A DNA stretch of 64,000 nucleotides from CAUPWF01 sp964367905 (lineage in GTDB: Bacteria > Bacillota > Clostridia > Lachnospirales > Lachnospiraceae). A program made the position numbers and the translations under genes. Below the pieces are notes generated by a model. It was not told the origin of the DNA and searched no databases. It saw nothing but the letters and a program-made list of their open reading frames with translations. The stretch is taken from the NCBI GenBank assembly GCA_964367905.1, contig CAYIZP010000014.1:1-64000 (forward strand). The letters are read 5' to 3'. Below, piece after piece: positions 1 through 8,755 of this stretch; position 1 is the stretch's first letter; each line of letters starts with the position of its first letter.

Positions 1-2
1 TC

Positions 3-1448
3 GTTGTTAATCGTTCAGAAGGACTGAATTCCAATGTCATTTCAGATGCGGTTTCAGGGACAGAAGAGAGAAAACTTGATATATCTGAACAATGGTCAAT
101 AGAGGAAGTACGGGGGGAATATGATAATGTTATTACATCAGCTAACTTAGATATGGAGCCTGTATACACAACTAATCTTCCCGTGATTGAGATGAAACGA
201 CATGAATTGACAGAGAGAAAATTAGTCGCGATGGTCAATTACTTTGCAAAAGAAGAAATACTGTATCAACCGAAAGATATAACCGTGGAAGAATTACAGT
301 ATCTTAAGGAAAGAATAGAAAATCAAGAAGGTGAATATGCGAATCCTTTTAGTGTGGATAGTAATAGCTTTAAATTAGAAAATATTGACACATTACTAAC
401 TACTATGCAAGAGGATACTATAGAGAAATCGCAAAAAGCAGAAGTGAAATTCCAGAAGAAGCCGGAAAGTCACATGTATTATGTCGTTACAGGAGAGTCT
501 CAAACGGAAAGCAAAGAAGAATATTATTTTGCTGCAGATATTGGAGAAGATAGAGAAGGCAGTATTAAAGCGACGACTGCAAATGAAGCAGTAGGAAGCG
601 ATAGTTCTTTTTCATACGAGCATGGATATATGATGTATGAAGAGGAATTGAATGTTTATCGACAGTTTGAAATAAATGAAGACAGGTTATTAAATGAATA
701 TCATAAAGCATTAAATATACAATTAAATATATTCGAAGAACTTCTTCTTGGGGATGCCAATATTTCAAGTGAAAAAGGTTTGGATTTAGCCAAAGATTTG
801 CTTGCGGATCTAGAAATTGAGGATTTTGAAATGCGGTCAATACAAAAAGTTGCTTGGTTTAGTAATGAAGATGCACCAAAAAACGATGCAATGTATGATA
901 GTTTATTTCAGCTTGATTGGACGAAAGGAAAATCAGGATATTGTTATGAATTTGTACCAACAATAAATAATCTTCCTGTTTGGTATCAATTTGATGCTAA
1001 AGGGATAGGCGAGTTGACTAGTGAAGTTTATGTGCCTCCATTTTCAGCTGAAAGTATTTCAATTACAGTAACAGAAGATGGTGTACGGGCATTTTCATGG
1101 AATCATATGGCTGAAGAGGTTAAGACGATTGCAGAGAATACAAAGTTACTTCCACTTGATGAGATACAGGAAAAATTAGCAGATAATCTTTATTATTCTA
1201 ATATAGAATCATTAGGACCACCACCTCAGGGAAATCACTTACATGAGGTTGAAACTGCTCAATTAGGATATACCTCTATACCAGCATTTGAAAATCCTAA
1301 AAATATTTGGCTAGTACCAACTTGGTTTTTTACAGTATCGCATACTGTTGAAGATACAGAAAATAGTGATATGAAATTTGATTACGGAATACAGAAAATA
1401 ATGCTAAATGCATTAGATGGTGGATATATTGCAGACAATGTCAACTGA
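3..1448 (+). CDS. Extracytoplasmic protein of an ABC exporter operon (5'-truncated)
   Basis: The frame is open from base 3, so the gene starts before the window and its N-terminus and any signal peptide are missing. At least 482 residues are visible. They are acidic and soluble, with no membrane segment, and the C-terminus is Trp/Phe-rich (IWLVPTWFF, then LNALDGGYIADNV). That C-terminal pattern recalls DUF6034-type lipoproteins found beside ABC exporters in Clostridia; the family name is from memory and uncertain. The next gene, an ABC permease, starts 27 bp downstream, so this is probably the first visible gene of an exporter operon. I infer a surface-anchored accessory protein. No catalytic motif was recognised. 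Confidence 0.6.
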   Translation, partial: VVNRSEGLNSNVISDAVSGTEERKLDISEQWSIEEVRGEYDNVITSANLDMEPVYTTNLPVIEMKRHELTERKLVAMVNYFAKEEILYQPKDITVEELQYLKERIENQEGEYANPFSVDSNSFKLENIDTLLTTMQEDTIEKSQKAEVKFQKKPESHMYYVVTGESQTESKEEYYFAADIGEDREGSIKATTANEAVGSDSSFSYEHGYMMYEEELNVYRQFEINEDRLLNEYHKALNIQLNIFEELLLGDANISSEKGLDLAKDLLADLEIEDFEMRSIQKVAWFSNEDAPKNDAMYDSLFQLDWTKGKSGYCYEFVPTINNLPVWYQFDAKGIGELTSEVYVPPFSAESISITVTEDGVRAFSWNHMAEEVKTIAENTKLLPLDEIQEKLADNLYYSNIESLGPPPQGNHLHEVETAQLGYTSIPAFENPKNIWLVPTWFFTVSHTVEDTENSDMKFDYGIQKIMLNALDGGYIADNVN

Positions 1449-1475
1449 TATTTTCACTGAGAAAGGAAGCTGTAG

Positions 1476-2222
1476 ATGAGACAAGTTTTAATATCTGATT
1501 TGAAAACAGGAATCTTAAATATAAGATTTTTTGCTTGTATGATACCAATTATCATAACATTTGTAGTAGTGGGATACCCATACTATCAAGAATTAGCTGA
1601 TACAAGTAATAGTATGGAGCCTCTGTGGTTTAGTTTGTTTCGATACGGTTTATTTTCGGAATATGCGCTGATGGTTATTACGATTGTGGTGCCTCTGGCT
1701 GCAGGAGGAATGGTAGAAGATGAGCTAAGGAGCCGATTTGTATTGTTTGGTTATTACCGTTCAGGGAAAAAAATATATATTAGAAGTAAATATATGACAA
1801 CCTTTCTATCAGGTGGATTGATGGTGTTCTTCTCCATTATCATGTTTCTGGGGATTTGTGTTGGATTATTAGCAGGAAAAGGAGAAGTTGAAGAAGTTAA
1901 TATATTTTTAATTATGATTTCAATAATACAAGATATTTTGAGACATTTTTTAAATGGAGGTCTTTGGGCTATCATTGGCTCATTAGCAGCTGTGTGTACG
2001 AGAAATCGACATATGTCATTTGTAGTTCCATTTATTTCATACTATGTTTTAACTGTCTTCCAAAGCCGTTATTATAGGGAACTTCCAATTTTGAGCCCAA
2101 GATATTGGGCGACCCCGATTTTTTATCAGAGTTATATTTGTATTGGTGTTTTGTGTGCGCTCTTGATACTTAGCGGATACTGCTATAAGGTAGTCATAAA
2201 AAGGAGGCTTGCAAATGTATAA
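1476..2222 (+). CDS. ABC-2 type exporter permease
   Basis: The 248-residue protein has about six hydrophobic segments and a short cytoplasmic start, as in ABC-2 or ABC-type lantibiotic/multidrug permeases. The motif GGMVEDELRSRFV after the second segment fits the cytoplasmic loop that couples to the ATPase. A purine-rich site (GAAAGGAAG) precedes the ATG. The gene overlaps the next permease by 8 bp, and an ATPase follows, so the products probably form one heteromeric transporter. Substrate is unknown. Confidence 0.75.
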   Translation: MRQVLISDLKTGILNIRFFACMIPIIITFVVVGYPYYQELADTSNSMEPLWFSLFRYGLFSEYALMVITIVVPLAAGGMVEDELRSRFVLFGYYRSGKKIYIRSKYMTTFLSGGLMVFFSIIMFLGICVGLLAGKGEVEEVNIFLIMISIIQDILRHFLNGGLWAIIGSLAAVCTRNRHMSFVVPFISYYVLTVFQSRYYRELPILSPRYWATPIFYQSYICIGVLCALLILSGYCYKVVIKRRLANV

Positions 2223-3114
2223 AATGAAACAGATTTGGAAAATTAGCTGTAATAACTTTTCAGGGTGGAGAAATAGCCCTAGAGTTTGGTTGACATTTAT
2301 ACTAGCTTTTGTACTTTGTTTAATGCTTTCTAATCAAGCAATTACTTTTTCTCAAACTTATGGCACCTATATGCAGATTTTAGAACCTTTTATCTGGACA
2401 TTTGGGGATGCGGATTCGGTAATGATTTCTTCACTTTTACTGATTATGTTATTTAGTGACATGCCCTTTATTACAACGGCAACTCCATATTCCTTGATAC
2501 GGACAACACGTAAATTATGGTTAGCTGGACAGGTTCTATATGTTGTAATAGCAACGTTCATATATGCATTATTCTTATTAATTGTGGAATGTATATTAGC
2601 AGCACCACGCTCTTTCGTAGGGAATATGTGGAGTGAGACAGGTGCTATAATTGGATATTCTCAAATAGGGAATGAAATTGCATTGCCTGCATCAATCAAA
2701 GCCATGGAAATGACAACCCCATATCAGTGCGGGATAGTCGTGTTTTTGTTGCTACTATGTTATTCGCTTTTGATTACCTCCATTATGCTATTTTTTAATT
2801 TGACAAAAAACAAAATGGTTGGAGTGCTAGGAGTAATTTCTTTGAATATTTATGGAGTACTTCTGAATCCAGTGATTTTTCAAAAAGCATTCAACTTAAC
2901 GGGGGAATTGGAATACAAGGCGAATTTATTGTGCGGATGGTTATCACCGCTGAATCATGCAACTTACTATATGCATAATTTTGGTTACGACTATTTACCA
3001 AGAATATGGATGAGTGTGGTGATTTTTTTGATTATGATTACTGGTCTGTTGTTTGGTGCAGGAAGAAAGATGAAAAAGTATAATTTTTCTTTTACGCAGA
3101 TAGAAGGTAACTAG
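2215..3114 (+). CDS. ABC exporter permease, second subunit
   Basis: This is a 299-residue integral membrane protein with about six hydrophobic helices. I chose the ATG at 2215 over the TTG at 2209, because AAGGAGG at 2201-2207 is spaced 7 bases from the ATG. It overlaps the preceding permease gene by 8 bp and is followed 15 bp later by the ATPase, which suggests translational coupling. It is probably the partner of the 1476-2222 permease. No substrate can be inferred. Confidence 0.72.
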   Translation: MYKMKQIWKISCNNFSGWRNSPRVWLTFILAFVLCLMLSNQAITFSQTYGTYMQILEPFIWTFGDADSVMISSLLLIMLFSDMPFITTATPYSLIRTTRKLWLAGQVLYVVIATFIYALFLLIVECILAAPRSFVGNMWSETGAIIGYSQIGNEIALPASIKAMEMTTPYQCGIVVFLLLLCYSLLITSIMLFFNLTKNKMVGVLGVISLNIYGVLLNPVIFQKAFNLTGELEYKANLLCGWLSPLNHATYYMHNFGYDYLPRIWMSVVIFLIMITGLLFGAGRKMKKYNFSFTQIEGN

Positions 3115-3129
3115 AAAGGGGAGTGCAGA

Positions 3130-3792
3130 ATGAATGTGGCTATAAAATTAGAAAAAATCACAAAATCATTTAAGTATGAAAGAGTATTAAATGAAATCTC
3201 TCATGAGTTTGAGGCGGGTAAAATTCATGGAATTATAGGTTTTAACGGTTCGGGAAAAACTGTGTTGTTTAAATGTATTTGCGGATTTCTACAACCCGAT
3301 AGTGGGAATATATTTGTGGAGGAGAAGAAGATTGGAACAGAGATAGATTTTCCGGAATCATTAGGGATGATTATTGAAAATCCAGGATTTTTACCACATT
3401 TGAGTGGCTTTAAGAATTTGAAAAAGTTAGCATCTTTACAGAATAAAATAGATGATCAAGTGATACGAGAAGCAATGCAGCGTGTTGGATTAGATTCAAA
3501 TTCCAAAAAACCAGTGAGTCAATATTCTTTGGGGATGAGAGAAAGACTGGGAATTGCGCAGGCAATTATGGAAGATCCCAATATATTAATACTAGATGAA
3601 CCTTTTAATGGATTAGACAAACAAGGAGCAAAAGATATTTGTGAATTGATTTTAGAGTTACGAAGAAAAGGGAAAACAATTATTTTAGTAGATCACAATA
3701 TTATGGAAATAGAACATATTTGTGATACTATTTGCGAGATGGATAAAGGAACTTTGCGAAAGATTAAAGGGGATGAAAATAATAAAAAATAG
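3130..3792 (+). CDS. ABC transporter ATP-binding protein
   Basis: The 220-residue nucleotide-binding domain has a Walker A motif (GFNGSGKT), a signature motif (YSLGMRERLG, SLGM in place of LSGGQ), a Walker B motif (ILILDEPFNGLD) and a switch histidine (LVDHN). The length is typical of stand-alone ATPases of ABC-2 exporters. The SLGM signature is common in BcrA/NatA-like bacitracin or lantibiotic exporters. The site AAAGGGGAG precedes the ATG. It presumably powers the two permeases encoded just upstream. The gene tail overlaps the start of a decayed permease. Confidence 0.92.
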   Translation: MNVAIKLEKITKSFKYERVLNEISHEFEAGKIHGIIGFNGSGKTVLFKCICGFLQPDSGNIFVEEKKIGTEIDFPESLGMIIENPGFLPHLSGFKNLKKLASLQNKIDDQVIREAMQRVGLDSNSKKPVSQYSLGMRERLGIAQAIMEDPNILILDEPFNGLDKQGAKDICELILELRRKGKTIILVDHNIMEIEHICDTICEMDKGTLRKIKGDENNKK

Positions 3793-4093
3793 TAAAAATC
3801 TTTTAAGAAGATTATTCAGTTTAATGATAAAGTATAAAAAAATACCCATCACTGTATTATGGTTAATCATAGTAGCTGTTATGGTGTTTCTACAAGCTTT
3901 AATTATTAAGCAAATAACAGGTGAAGGTATGTCAAATGGAGATATGGATGAAATGATTTTGTCCTTTTTTTATTTTCTTAATATTTTATCAAGCGCTTTT
4001 CCTTTTGCAAGTTCATCAACCAGTTTATCTAAATACCGAATTTCTTTCATAATTGGTTCATCTATTTCTGCAATATATAACTTACACATATAA
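3773..4093 (+). pseudogene. Truncated ABC permease remnant
   Basis: The ATG at 3773 has a good site (AAAGGGG) and overlaps the ATPase gene by 20 bp. About 50 residues look like a normal permease N-terminus: a basic stretch, then one hydrophobic helix around residues 22-43. After DMDEMI the reading changes to a Ser/Phe-rich tail of a kind often produced by antisense reading. On the minus strand, 3970-4089 encodes 39 residues of ordinary amphipathic protein (MCKLYIAEIDEP...DELAKGKALDKILRK). The permease therefore seems to have been cut by a rearrangement that brought in a fragment of another gene. I could not identify the fragment. Confidence 0.5.
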
Positions 4094-4279
4094 AAATTTA
4101 TTTAACCTCTAAATAAATTCTTGCTTTGAGATTATCATTCTTAGCTTACTTAAAAAGCTAAGATATGCCTTATGGTTTTCAATACTTATTATGTGATAGT
4201 ACCAAAATATCTACAAAAAGTAAATAGACCTTCTGGACATACCGAAGATAAATTTACGATGTTAATTGTATTTGGTCTC
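4094..4279. other. Non-coding stretch with decayed sequence
   Basis: Between the permease remnant and the deoR-like promoter there is no convincing reading frame. A short inverted repeat (TTAGCTTACTTAAAAAGCTAAG, about 4140-4161) could be a weak terminator. The rest reads as AT-rich sequence with scattered stops, consistent with decayed coding DNA at a rearrangement boundary. Confidence 0.35.
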
Positions 4280-4308
4280 TTGACAGAGGTCTTTACTTTG
4301 GGTAAGAT
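4280..4308 (+). promoter_or_regulatory. Sigma-A type promoter of the DeoR-family gene
   Basis: TTGACA at 4280-4285 and TAAGAT at 4303-4308 are separated by 17 bases. The element lies 110 bp before the start of the DeoR-family regulator and points towards it. The match is seen directly; its use as a promoter is inferred. Confidence 0.6.
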
Positions 4309-4417
4309 TCGTATAAAGAGATAGAGCCTCAAGAAGCTAAATTTTTTGTAACCATGCGACGGATAGTGTATAGAAGGAATTAATGAAACTTTTGCACGAA
4401 CTAGATTAGGAGAAGAG

Positions 4418-5116
4418 ATGAATCTTGCACAGCGAAGAATCGAACTTTTTAGAATAATTCAAGAGAAGAAGTATGTGACTGTTAATGAGTTGGCAGAATA
4501 TTTTAACGTATCTGGAATGACGATACGGCGTGATTTGGCCAAGTTTGAAGCCCAAGGAAGTATTGTTCTAACACACGGAAGTGTGAATTTAAATTCTGAT
4601 ATTAGAACAGAACCAAGTTTTAGCGAGAAACTTGGGAAAGAAGTAAACGTGAAGGACAAGATTGCTAAAAGAGCAGCTGCAGAAGTGCGGGATGGGGATA
4701 CAATCATCCTAGACTGTGGAACGACAGTATTACAGATGGTAAAGTATTTACAAGATAAGAAAATCACTATTTTTACCAATTCATATCCAGTAATTCAACA
4801 TTTAAGTGGTAATCCTAAGATTACGTTATATATGGCGCCAGGAAAATACTCGGAGATTTCTGCAGGAGTATTTGGTGAGATGACGATACATTTCTTTGGT
4901 CAAATCAATGCGGACAAAGTATTCATGGGAACTCACGGATTTGATGAGAAGGTAGGAGCTACTGTACCAGATATCGAGGATGCACAGACGAAAAAAGCGC
5001 TAATCAATGCGGGAAATAAAAAATATTTACTATATGAGAAAAGCAAAGATAACAAGAGGTATACAGGGATTTTTGCGACTCGAGATGATTTTGATCTTAT
5101 AATAAAACAAAACTAA
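4418..5116 (+). CDS. DeoR-family sugar-responsive transcriptional regulator
   Basis: The 232-residue protein has an N-terminal winged helix (residues 1-55; VTVNELAEYFNVSGMTIRRDL is the DeoR helix-turn-helix) and a C-terminal DeoR sensor domain of the sugar-phosphate isomerase fold (TIILDCGTTVLQMVKYL, then FTNSYPVIQHL, then FMGTHGFDE). AGGAGAAGAG precedes the ATG. DeoR proteins usually repress sugar catabolic operons and respond to phosphorylated intermediates. The amino-sugar and glycyl-radical operon begins about 1 kb downstream on the same strand, so that operon is the natural candidate target. This is inference; no operator was identified. Confidence 0.88.
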   Translation: MNLAQRRIELFRIIQEKKYVTVNELAEYFNVSGMTIRRDLAKFEAQGSIVLTHGSVNLNSDIRTEPSFSEKLGKEVNVKDKIAKRAAAEVRDGDTIILDCGTTVLQMVKYLQDKKITIFTNSYPVIQHLSGNPKITLYMAPGKYSEISAGVFGEMTIHFFGQINADKVFMGTHGFDEKVGATVPDIEDAQTKKALINAGNKKYLLYEKSKDNKRYTGIFATRDDFDLIIKQN

Positions 5117-5201
5117 TTAGCACATTTGTGCGATATAATCTCCTCACTTTTTTGATACAATCGAATATACGATAGAGTGCTCAAAGAAGGGAGGAATAGT
5201 T

Positions 5202-5816
5202 TTGAAGAAAATATTGACGATGTTATCTGCTATGATATGTCTATCATTTAGCGCATGTGGAGAGGTCGAGAAGACAGAAACAGTCGATTTGTCACTGGAG
5301 AAGCTTGCGCAAGACGTCATGCAAAATAATGATGGAAATCAGGCAGAAGAAAAAGAACAAGATGTTGAATCAGAGGCGAACCGTCTACCTGAGAGGACGG
5401 TTGGGTTAGAGGGGGAAGAATCAACACAGATTAGTGGTGTGGAAGCAATAGCAATAGAAGATGGCGATAATTATATGGAAATCTATAATTTAAAGAATTT
5501 GAATGAGTCGAGGTCGGAGATTAAAGTGCCTGATTTTCTTGCGTATGCAACTGATAATTTGGAAACTTCAGAATCCTCACTTCTTGCAGAGAGTGAAACA
5601 TCAGAAAATTCCTACCGTATCACCTATAGAGGGGATTACTACGAGACCTTGCCTGAGTATGTAAATCTGTTGGAGTCATTGGGGTTTCAAGTTCTAATGG
5701 ATGGCTATGAAGGGTTTTATATGCTTGAGAAACAGACGGGAGACTACTTGCTGAGTGTGAATGCATATTATATGAACGAAGAAGATGGCGTGGTGGTGGA
5801 GATTACTCTACAATAA
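5202..5816 (+). CDS. Acidic lipoprotein of unknown function
   Basis: The gene starts with TTG at 5202 after GAAGGGAGGA. The 204-residue product has a lipoprotein signal (KK, a hydrophobic core, then LSFSAC with Cys at about residue 19), an acidic low-complexity linker (about residues 30-75), and a C-terminal domain of about 100 residues ending in EEDGVVVEITLQ. Anchoring outside the membrane is therefore likely. The C-terminal domain was not recognised. It sits between the DeoR-family regulator and the NagA-like gene, but a hairpin follows it, so co-transcription with the catabolic operon is doubtful. Confidence 0.65.
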   Translation: MKKILTMLSAMICLSFSACGEVEKTETVDLSLEKLAQDVMQNNDGNQAEEKEQDVESEANRLPERTVGLEGEESTQISGVEAIAIEDGDNYMEIYNLKNLNESRSEIKVPDFLAYATDNLETSESSLLAESETSENSYRITYRGDYYETLPEYVNLLESLGFQVLMDGYEGFYMLEKQTGDYLLSVNAYYMNEEDGVVVEITLQ

Positions 5817-5932
5817 TAGATATGATAAAATCCAATATAGCACCATCTAGTGCTTTCTAGCTACCAGATATCGGGCGATAACAAAGTAATTATATTATAA
5901 AAGAGTAAGGAAAACAGAATAAAAAATCAATG

Positions 5933-5967
5933 ATTCCATTATGAAAAAAGTATCTTCATAATGGAAT
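5933..5967. terminator. 13-bp inverted repeat after the lipoprotein gene
   Basis: ATTCCATTATGAA (5933-5945) pairs perfectly with TTCATAATGGAAT (5955-5967) around a 9-base loop. It lies about 115 bp after the lipoprotein stop and 140 bp before the nagA-like start. No strong T-run follows (TTCTAATATAT), so it could be a weak terminator or a regulator-binding palindrome for the catabolic operon. Confidence 0.45.
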
Positions 5968-6106
5968 TTCTAATATATAGAAAACTCCGTTTTTACGATA
6001 TAAAAATAAATTACCATAAATTAACTTGATAAAATGTTAAAATATGTTAAAATAAAATTGTAAGATGAAACAAGTAATGGGAAAACATGTACTAGGAGGT
6101 AAGTTC

Positions 6107-7234
6107 ATGAGGATTGTGAATGCAAGATACCTTGATGGAGACTTTCGATTTGAACAAGGTGACATATACATCCAGAATGACATCATTGCAGAAAAAAGCA
6201 AAGACGAGGAAGTGTTTGATGCCAAAGGGTTGACAGCATTGCCAGGGTTAATTGATATTCATCTGCATGGGGCGTTGAATATTGATTGTTCTAATGATGT
6301 AGATACAGGAAAGATAAAACAAATAGCAAGCTATGAAATAAAGAATGGAATCACATCGTTTTTATTAGCATCCATGGCGGCGAATTATCAGGATTTAGAG
6401 AAGCTCTGTATTGCTGTAGGTGAGTATGAGGATGAATATGATGAGGCAAAAATACTTGGAATTAATATGGAGGCACCTTTTATCTCAAAAGAAAAGTGCG
6501 GGGCGCAGGACAGCAATAACTTGCTTCCACTGAAGCATGAAGTGTTTCATGAGCTGAATCGTCTATCCAATCATAAGATTAAGATGGTAGGTGTAGCACC
6601 AGAACTAGATGAATTCAAAGAATTTTACACTAATATAAAGGATGATACAATTGTTTCATTGGCACATACAAATGCAGATTATCAGACCTGCAAGGAAGCA
6701 TTCGATATGGGAGTGGATCATGTAACACATTTGTTTAATGCAATGACCACCATGCACCATAGGGAACTAGGATGCGCAGGTGCGGTGCTTAGAAGAAAGA
6801 GTTGTTATACAGAGATTATCGGGGATGGCAACTTCGTATGTAAAGAAATGTTAGAATTTGTGTTTGACATCATGGATAAAGATAAGATAGTTGTGATATC
6901 AGATCAGATGCCTCCAACAGGTTGTGAGGGTGGAGAGTTTACATTGTGTGGACACGAATTACAGATAGAAGACAAGGTAGCATGTCTAAAAGAAGATGGA
7001 ACGATGGCAGGACCAGTGAGGAATCTGGCAGAAATTATGAAGCGAATGATTGTAGACATGCAGTTTAAAGCAGAGGATGTGGTTCGATATATGACAATCA
7101 ATCCAGCAAAAAGTTTAAATATAGAGAAAGAAATAGGATCCATAGAGACAGGAAAGATCGCAGATATTATATTTGTGGATGAGGAATATAACATAAAGCA
7201 TGTTATGAAGAACGGAAAGATGATACCGAAGTGA
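6107..7234 (+). CDS. nagA: Divergent N-acetylglucosamine-6-phosphate deacetylase-like amidohydrolase
   Basis: The 375-residue amidohydrolase belongs to the NagA family, which converts N-acetylglucosamine 6-phosphate to glucosamine 6-phosphate and acetate. I chose the ATG at 6107 because AGGAGG lies 7 bases upstream. Conserved landmarks are visible: DIHLHG, the metal-ligand Glu motif (MEAPF, normally EGPF), SLAHT, HVTHLFNAM, HHREL and the catalytic-Asp region VVISDQMPPTG (normally D-A-M-A-AAG). Several of these differ from the canonical copy at 15303-16424. The gene is followed 17 bp later by a divergent NagB, in a cluster with a glycyl radical enzyme. A modified amino-sugar phosphate is therefore a reasonable alternative substrate; that is inference. 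Confidence 0.8.
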   Translation: MRIVNARYLDGDFRFEQGDIYIQNDIIAEKSKDEEVFDAKGLTALPGLIDIHLHGALNIDCSNDVDTGKIKQIASYEIKNGITSFLLASMAANYQDLEKLCIAVGEYEDEYDEAKILGINMEAPFISKEKCGAQDSNNLLPLKHEVFHELNRLSNHKIKMVGVAPELDEFKEFYTNIKDDTIVSLAHTNADYQTCKEAFDMGVDHVTHLFNAMTTMHHRELGCAGAVLRRKSCYTEIIGDGNFVCKEMLEFVFDIMDKDKIVVISDQMPPTGCEGGEFTLCGHELQIEDKVACLKEDGTMAGPVRNLAEIMKRMIVDMQFKAEDVVRYMTINPAKSLNIEKEIGSIETGKIADIIFVDEEYNIKHVMKNGKMIPK

Positions 7235-7251
7235 AAGGGAGGTTATACAAA

Positions 7252-7863
7252 ATGAAATGGGAATTTTACAACAGGGCTAGTGAAGCGAGCAAGGCGTGTG
7301 CAGACATGATTATTCGTGATGTGAAGGGGAATCCAAGATGTAAGATGTGCTTGCCAACAGGGTCTACTCCGATTCAATGTCTAGAGTACATGGTTGAGGC
7401 ATATGAGAAGAAGGAGTTAGACTTATCAGAAGTCACATCGTTTAACATGGATGAGTATGTGGGGCTTGAGAAGACACATGACCAAAGTTACTACTACTTT
7501 TTGAATGAATATCTCTACAAGAAGACAAATATCAAATTAGAGAATACGCATTGTCTCAATGCAGTAGCAGAGGATTTGCAGCAAGAATGCAATCGATATA
7601 CGAAGTTAATTCAAGAACATGGTGGATTTGATACCATATTCCTAGGAATTGGAAGTGATGGGCATATAAGTTTCAATATGCCAAATCAGGGACTACATAG
7701 ATTTACTCACATTGAAGAATTGTCGGAGGAGACAATCGAGGCGAATTCAAGATTCTTCGATAGTATGGACGAAGTTCCAAAACAAGCACTTACTATAGGA
7801 ATTGAAATTATCTTGAGGTCAAAAAATATTGTCTTGTTGGCTCTTGGAGCGGGCAAAGCATAA
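7252..7863 (+). CDS. nagB: Divergent glucosamine-6-phosphate deaminase-like protein, short at the C-terminus
   Basis: NagB-family protein of 203 residues against about 240 normally. I chose the ATG at 7252 (AAAGGGAGG upstream) over a GTG at 7231. The phosphate loop (LPTGSTP), NMDEY and the GIGSDGHISFN motif are present. In the ring-opening triad, the Asp (136) and His (138) remain but the Glu of FNEP is Met143. The protein stops at ALGAGKA, losing the last 30 or so residues, including the LQLH region. The loss lies exactly at a contig end, where a 55-base overlap with the next gene begins. It may therefore be a real deletion, strain variation, or an assembly error. Neighbours are the nagA-like gene and an FSA-like aldolase. 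Confidence 0.65.
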   Translation: MKWEFYNRASEASKACADMIIRDVKGNPRCKMCLPTGSTPIQCLEYMVEAYEKKELDLSEVTSFNMDEYVGLEKTHDQSYYYFLNEYLYKKTNIKLENTHCLNAVAEDLQQECNRYTKLIQEHGGFDTIFLGIGSDGHISFNMPNQGLHRFTHIEELSEETIEANSRFFDSMDEVPKQALTIGIEIILRSKNIVLLALGAGKA

Positions 7864-8068
7864 GATGAAGTTTATTATTGATGATGCAAATGTAGAAGAA
7901 ATCAAAGAGGTATNNNNNNNNNNNNNNNNNNNNNNNNNNNNNNNNNNNNNNNNNNNNNNNNNNNNNNNNNNNNNNNNNNNNNNNNNNNNNNNNNNNNNNN
8001 NNNNNNNNNNNNNCATAAGATGAAGTTTATTATTGATGATGCAAATGTAGAAGAAATCAAAGAGGTAT
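7859..8068. other. Assembly gap between two identical 55-base contig ends
   Basis: Bases 7859-7913 and 8014-8068 are the same 55 bases, separated by exactly 100 N. A 55-base overlap is what a de Bruijn assembler leaves when k is 55 and two contigs meet at a branch. The 100 N are then a scaffolding filler and the true sequence probably contains one copy. The partial aldolase start at 7866 is therefore not a second gene. Confidence 0.85.
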
Positions 8069-8700
8069 GGGATTTGTATCCTTGTGATGGAGTAACAACG
8101 AACCCTACTATTTTAGCAAAAGCGAAGAGAGATCCTTATGAGGTGTTAAGAGAAATTCGGGAAGTGATTGGAGCGGAGGCAGAATTACATGTGCAAGTGA
8201 TTGCAAATACTTACGAGGGTATGATGGAAGATGCACATGCGATTATCAGAGAATTGGGGAGTAATACTTATGTGAAAGTTCCTACAACTCCACTGGGATT
8301 AAAAGTGATGAAAGCACTTCACAAGGAAGGGATAGAAATCACAGCTACTGCAATCTATACTGCGATGCAAGGATACCTCGCAGCGAAAGCAGGAGCAAGC
8401 TATGCGGCACCTTATGTAAATAGGATTGATAACTTGGGAGCAAATGGAGTAGAGACGGCGAAGACAATTGATGATATCTTCAAGGTAAATAACCTAGAAT
8501 GTGAAGTGCTAGCCGCATCATTTAAAAACTCTCAACAGGTGCTAGAATTGTGTGCATATGGAATTGGAGCAAGTACCATTAGCACCGATGTGATTAAAGG
8601 ATTGATAAAGCACGATTGTGTGGGTATCGCAGTTGAAGCATTTGAAAAAGACTTTGAAAATTTATGTGGTCCAGGGTCTACAATGGCAACAATAAAGTAG
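8020..8700 (+). CDS. Fructose-6-phosphate aldolase/transaldolase-like protein (FSA/TalC type)
   Basis: The 226-residue protein has the compact transaldolase fold typical of FSA/TalC. Visible landmarks are DGVTTNP, VQVIA, the Schiff-base Lys86 in YVKVP, and YAAPYVNRIDNLG, whose Tyr is the FSA catalytic tyrosine. FSA-type enzymes cleave or form C3-C4 bonds with dihydroxyacetone- or hydroxyacetone-type donors. A glycyl radical enzyme follows 55 bp downstream. In the recently described radical glycolysis route (1,5-anhydroglucitol 6-phosphate to 1-deoxyfructose 6-phosphate), this kind of aldolase cleaves the product. That role is inferred from context. No strong ribosome-binding site is visible upstream because of the contig junction. 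Confidence 0.85.
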   Translation: MKFIIDDANVEEIKEVWDLYPCDGVTTNPTILAKAKRDPYEVLREIREVIGAEAELHVQVIANTYEGMMEDAHAIIRELGSNTYVKVPTTPLGLKVMKALHKEGIEITATAIYTAMQGYLAAKAGASYAAPYVNRIDNLGANGVETAKTIDDIFKVNNLECEVLAASFKNSQQVLELCAYGIGASTISTDVIKGLIKHDCVGIAVEAFEKDFENLCGPGSTMATIK

Positions 8701-8755
8701 AAAAAGAAATATAATAATAGCGAAAAAGTGATTTTAAATAAGAAAGGAAAATAAA

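Noticed and set aside
7829..8023. Open frame across the first N gap that looks like a small protein
   Set aside because: It is the aldolase start read from the first copy of the 55-base contig end through N; not a gene.
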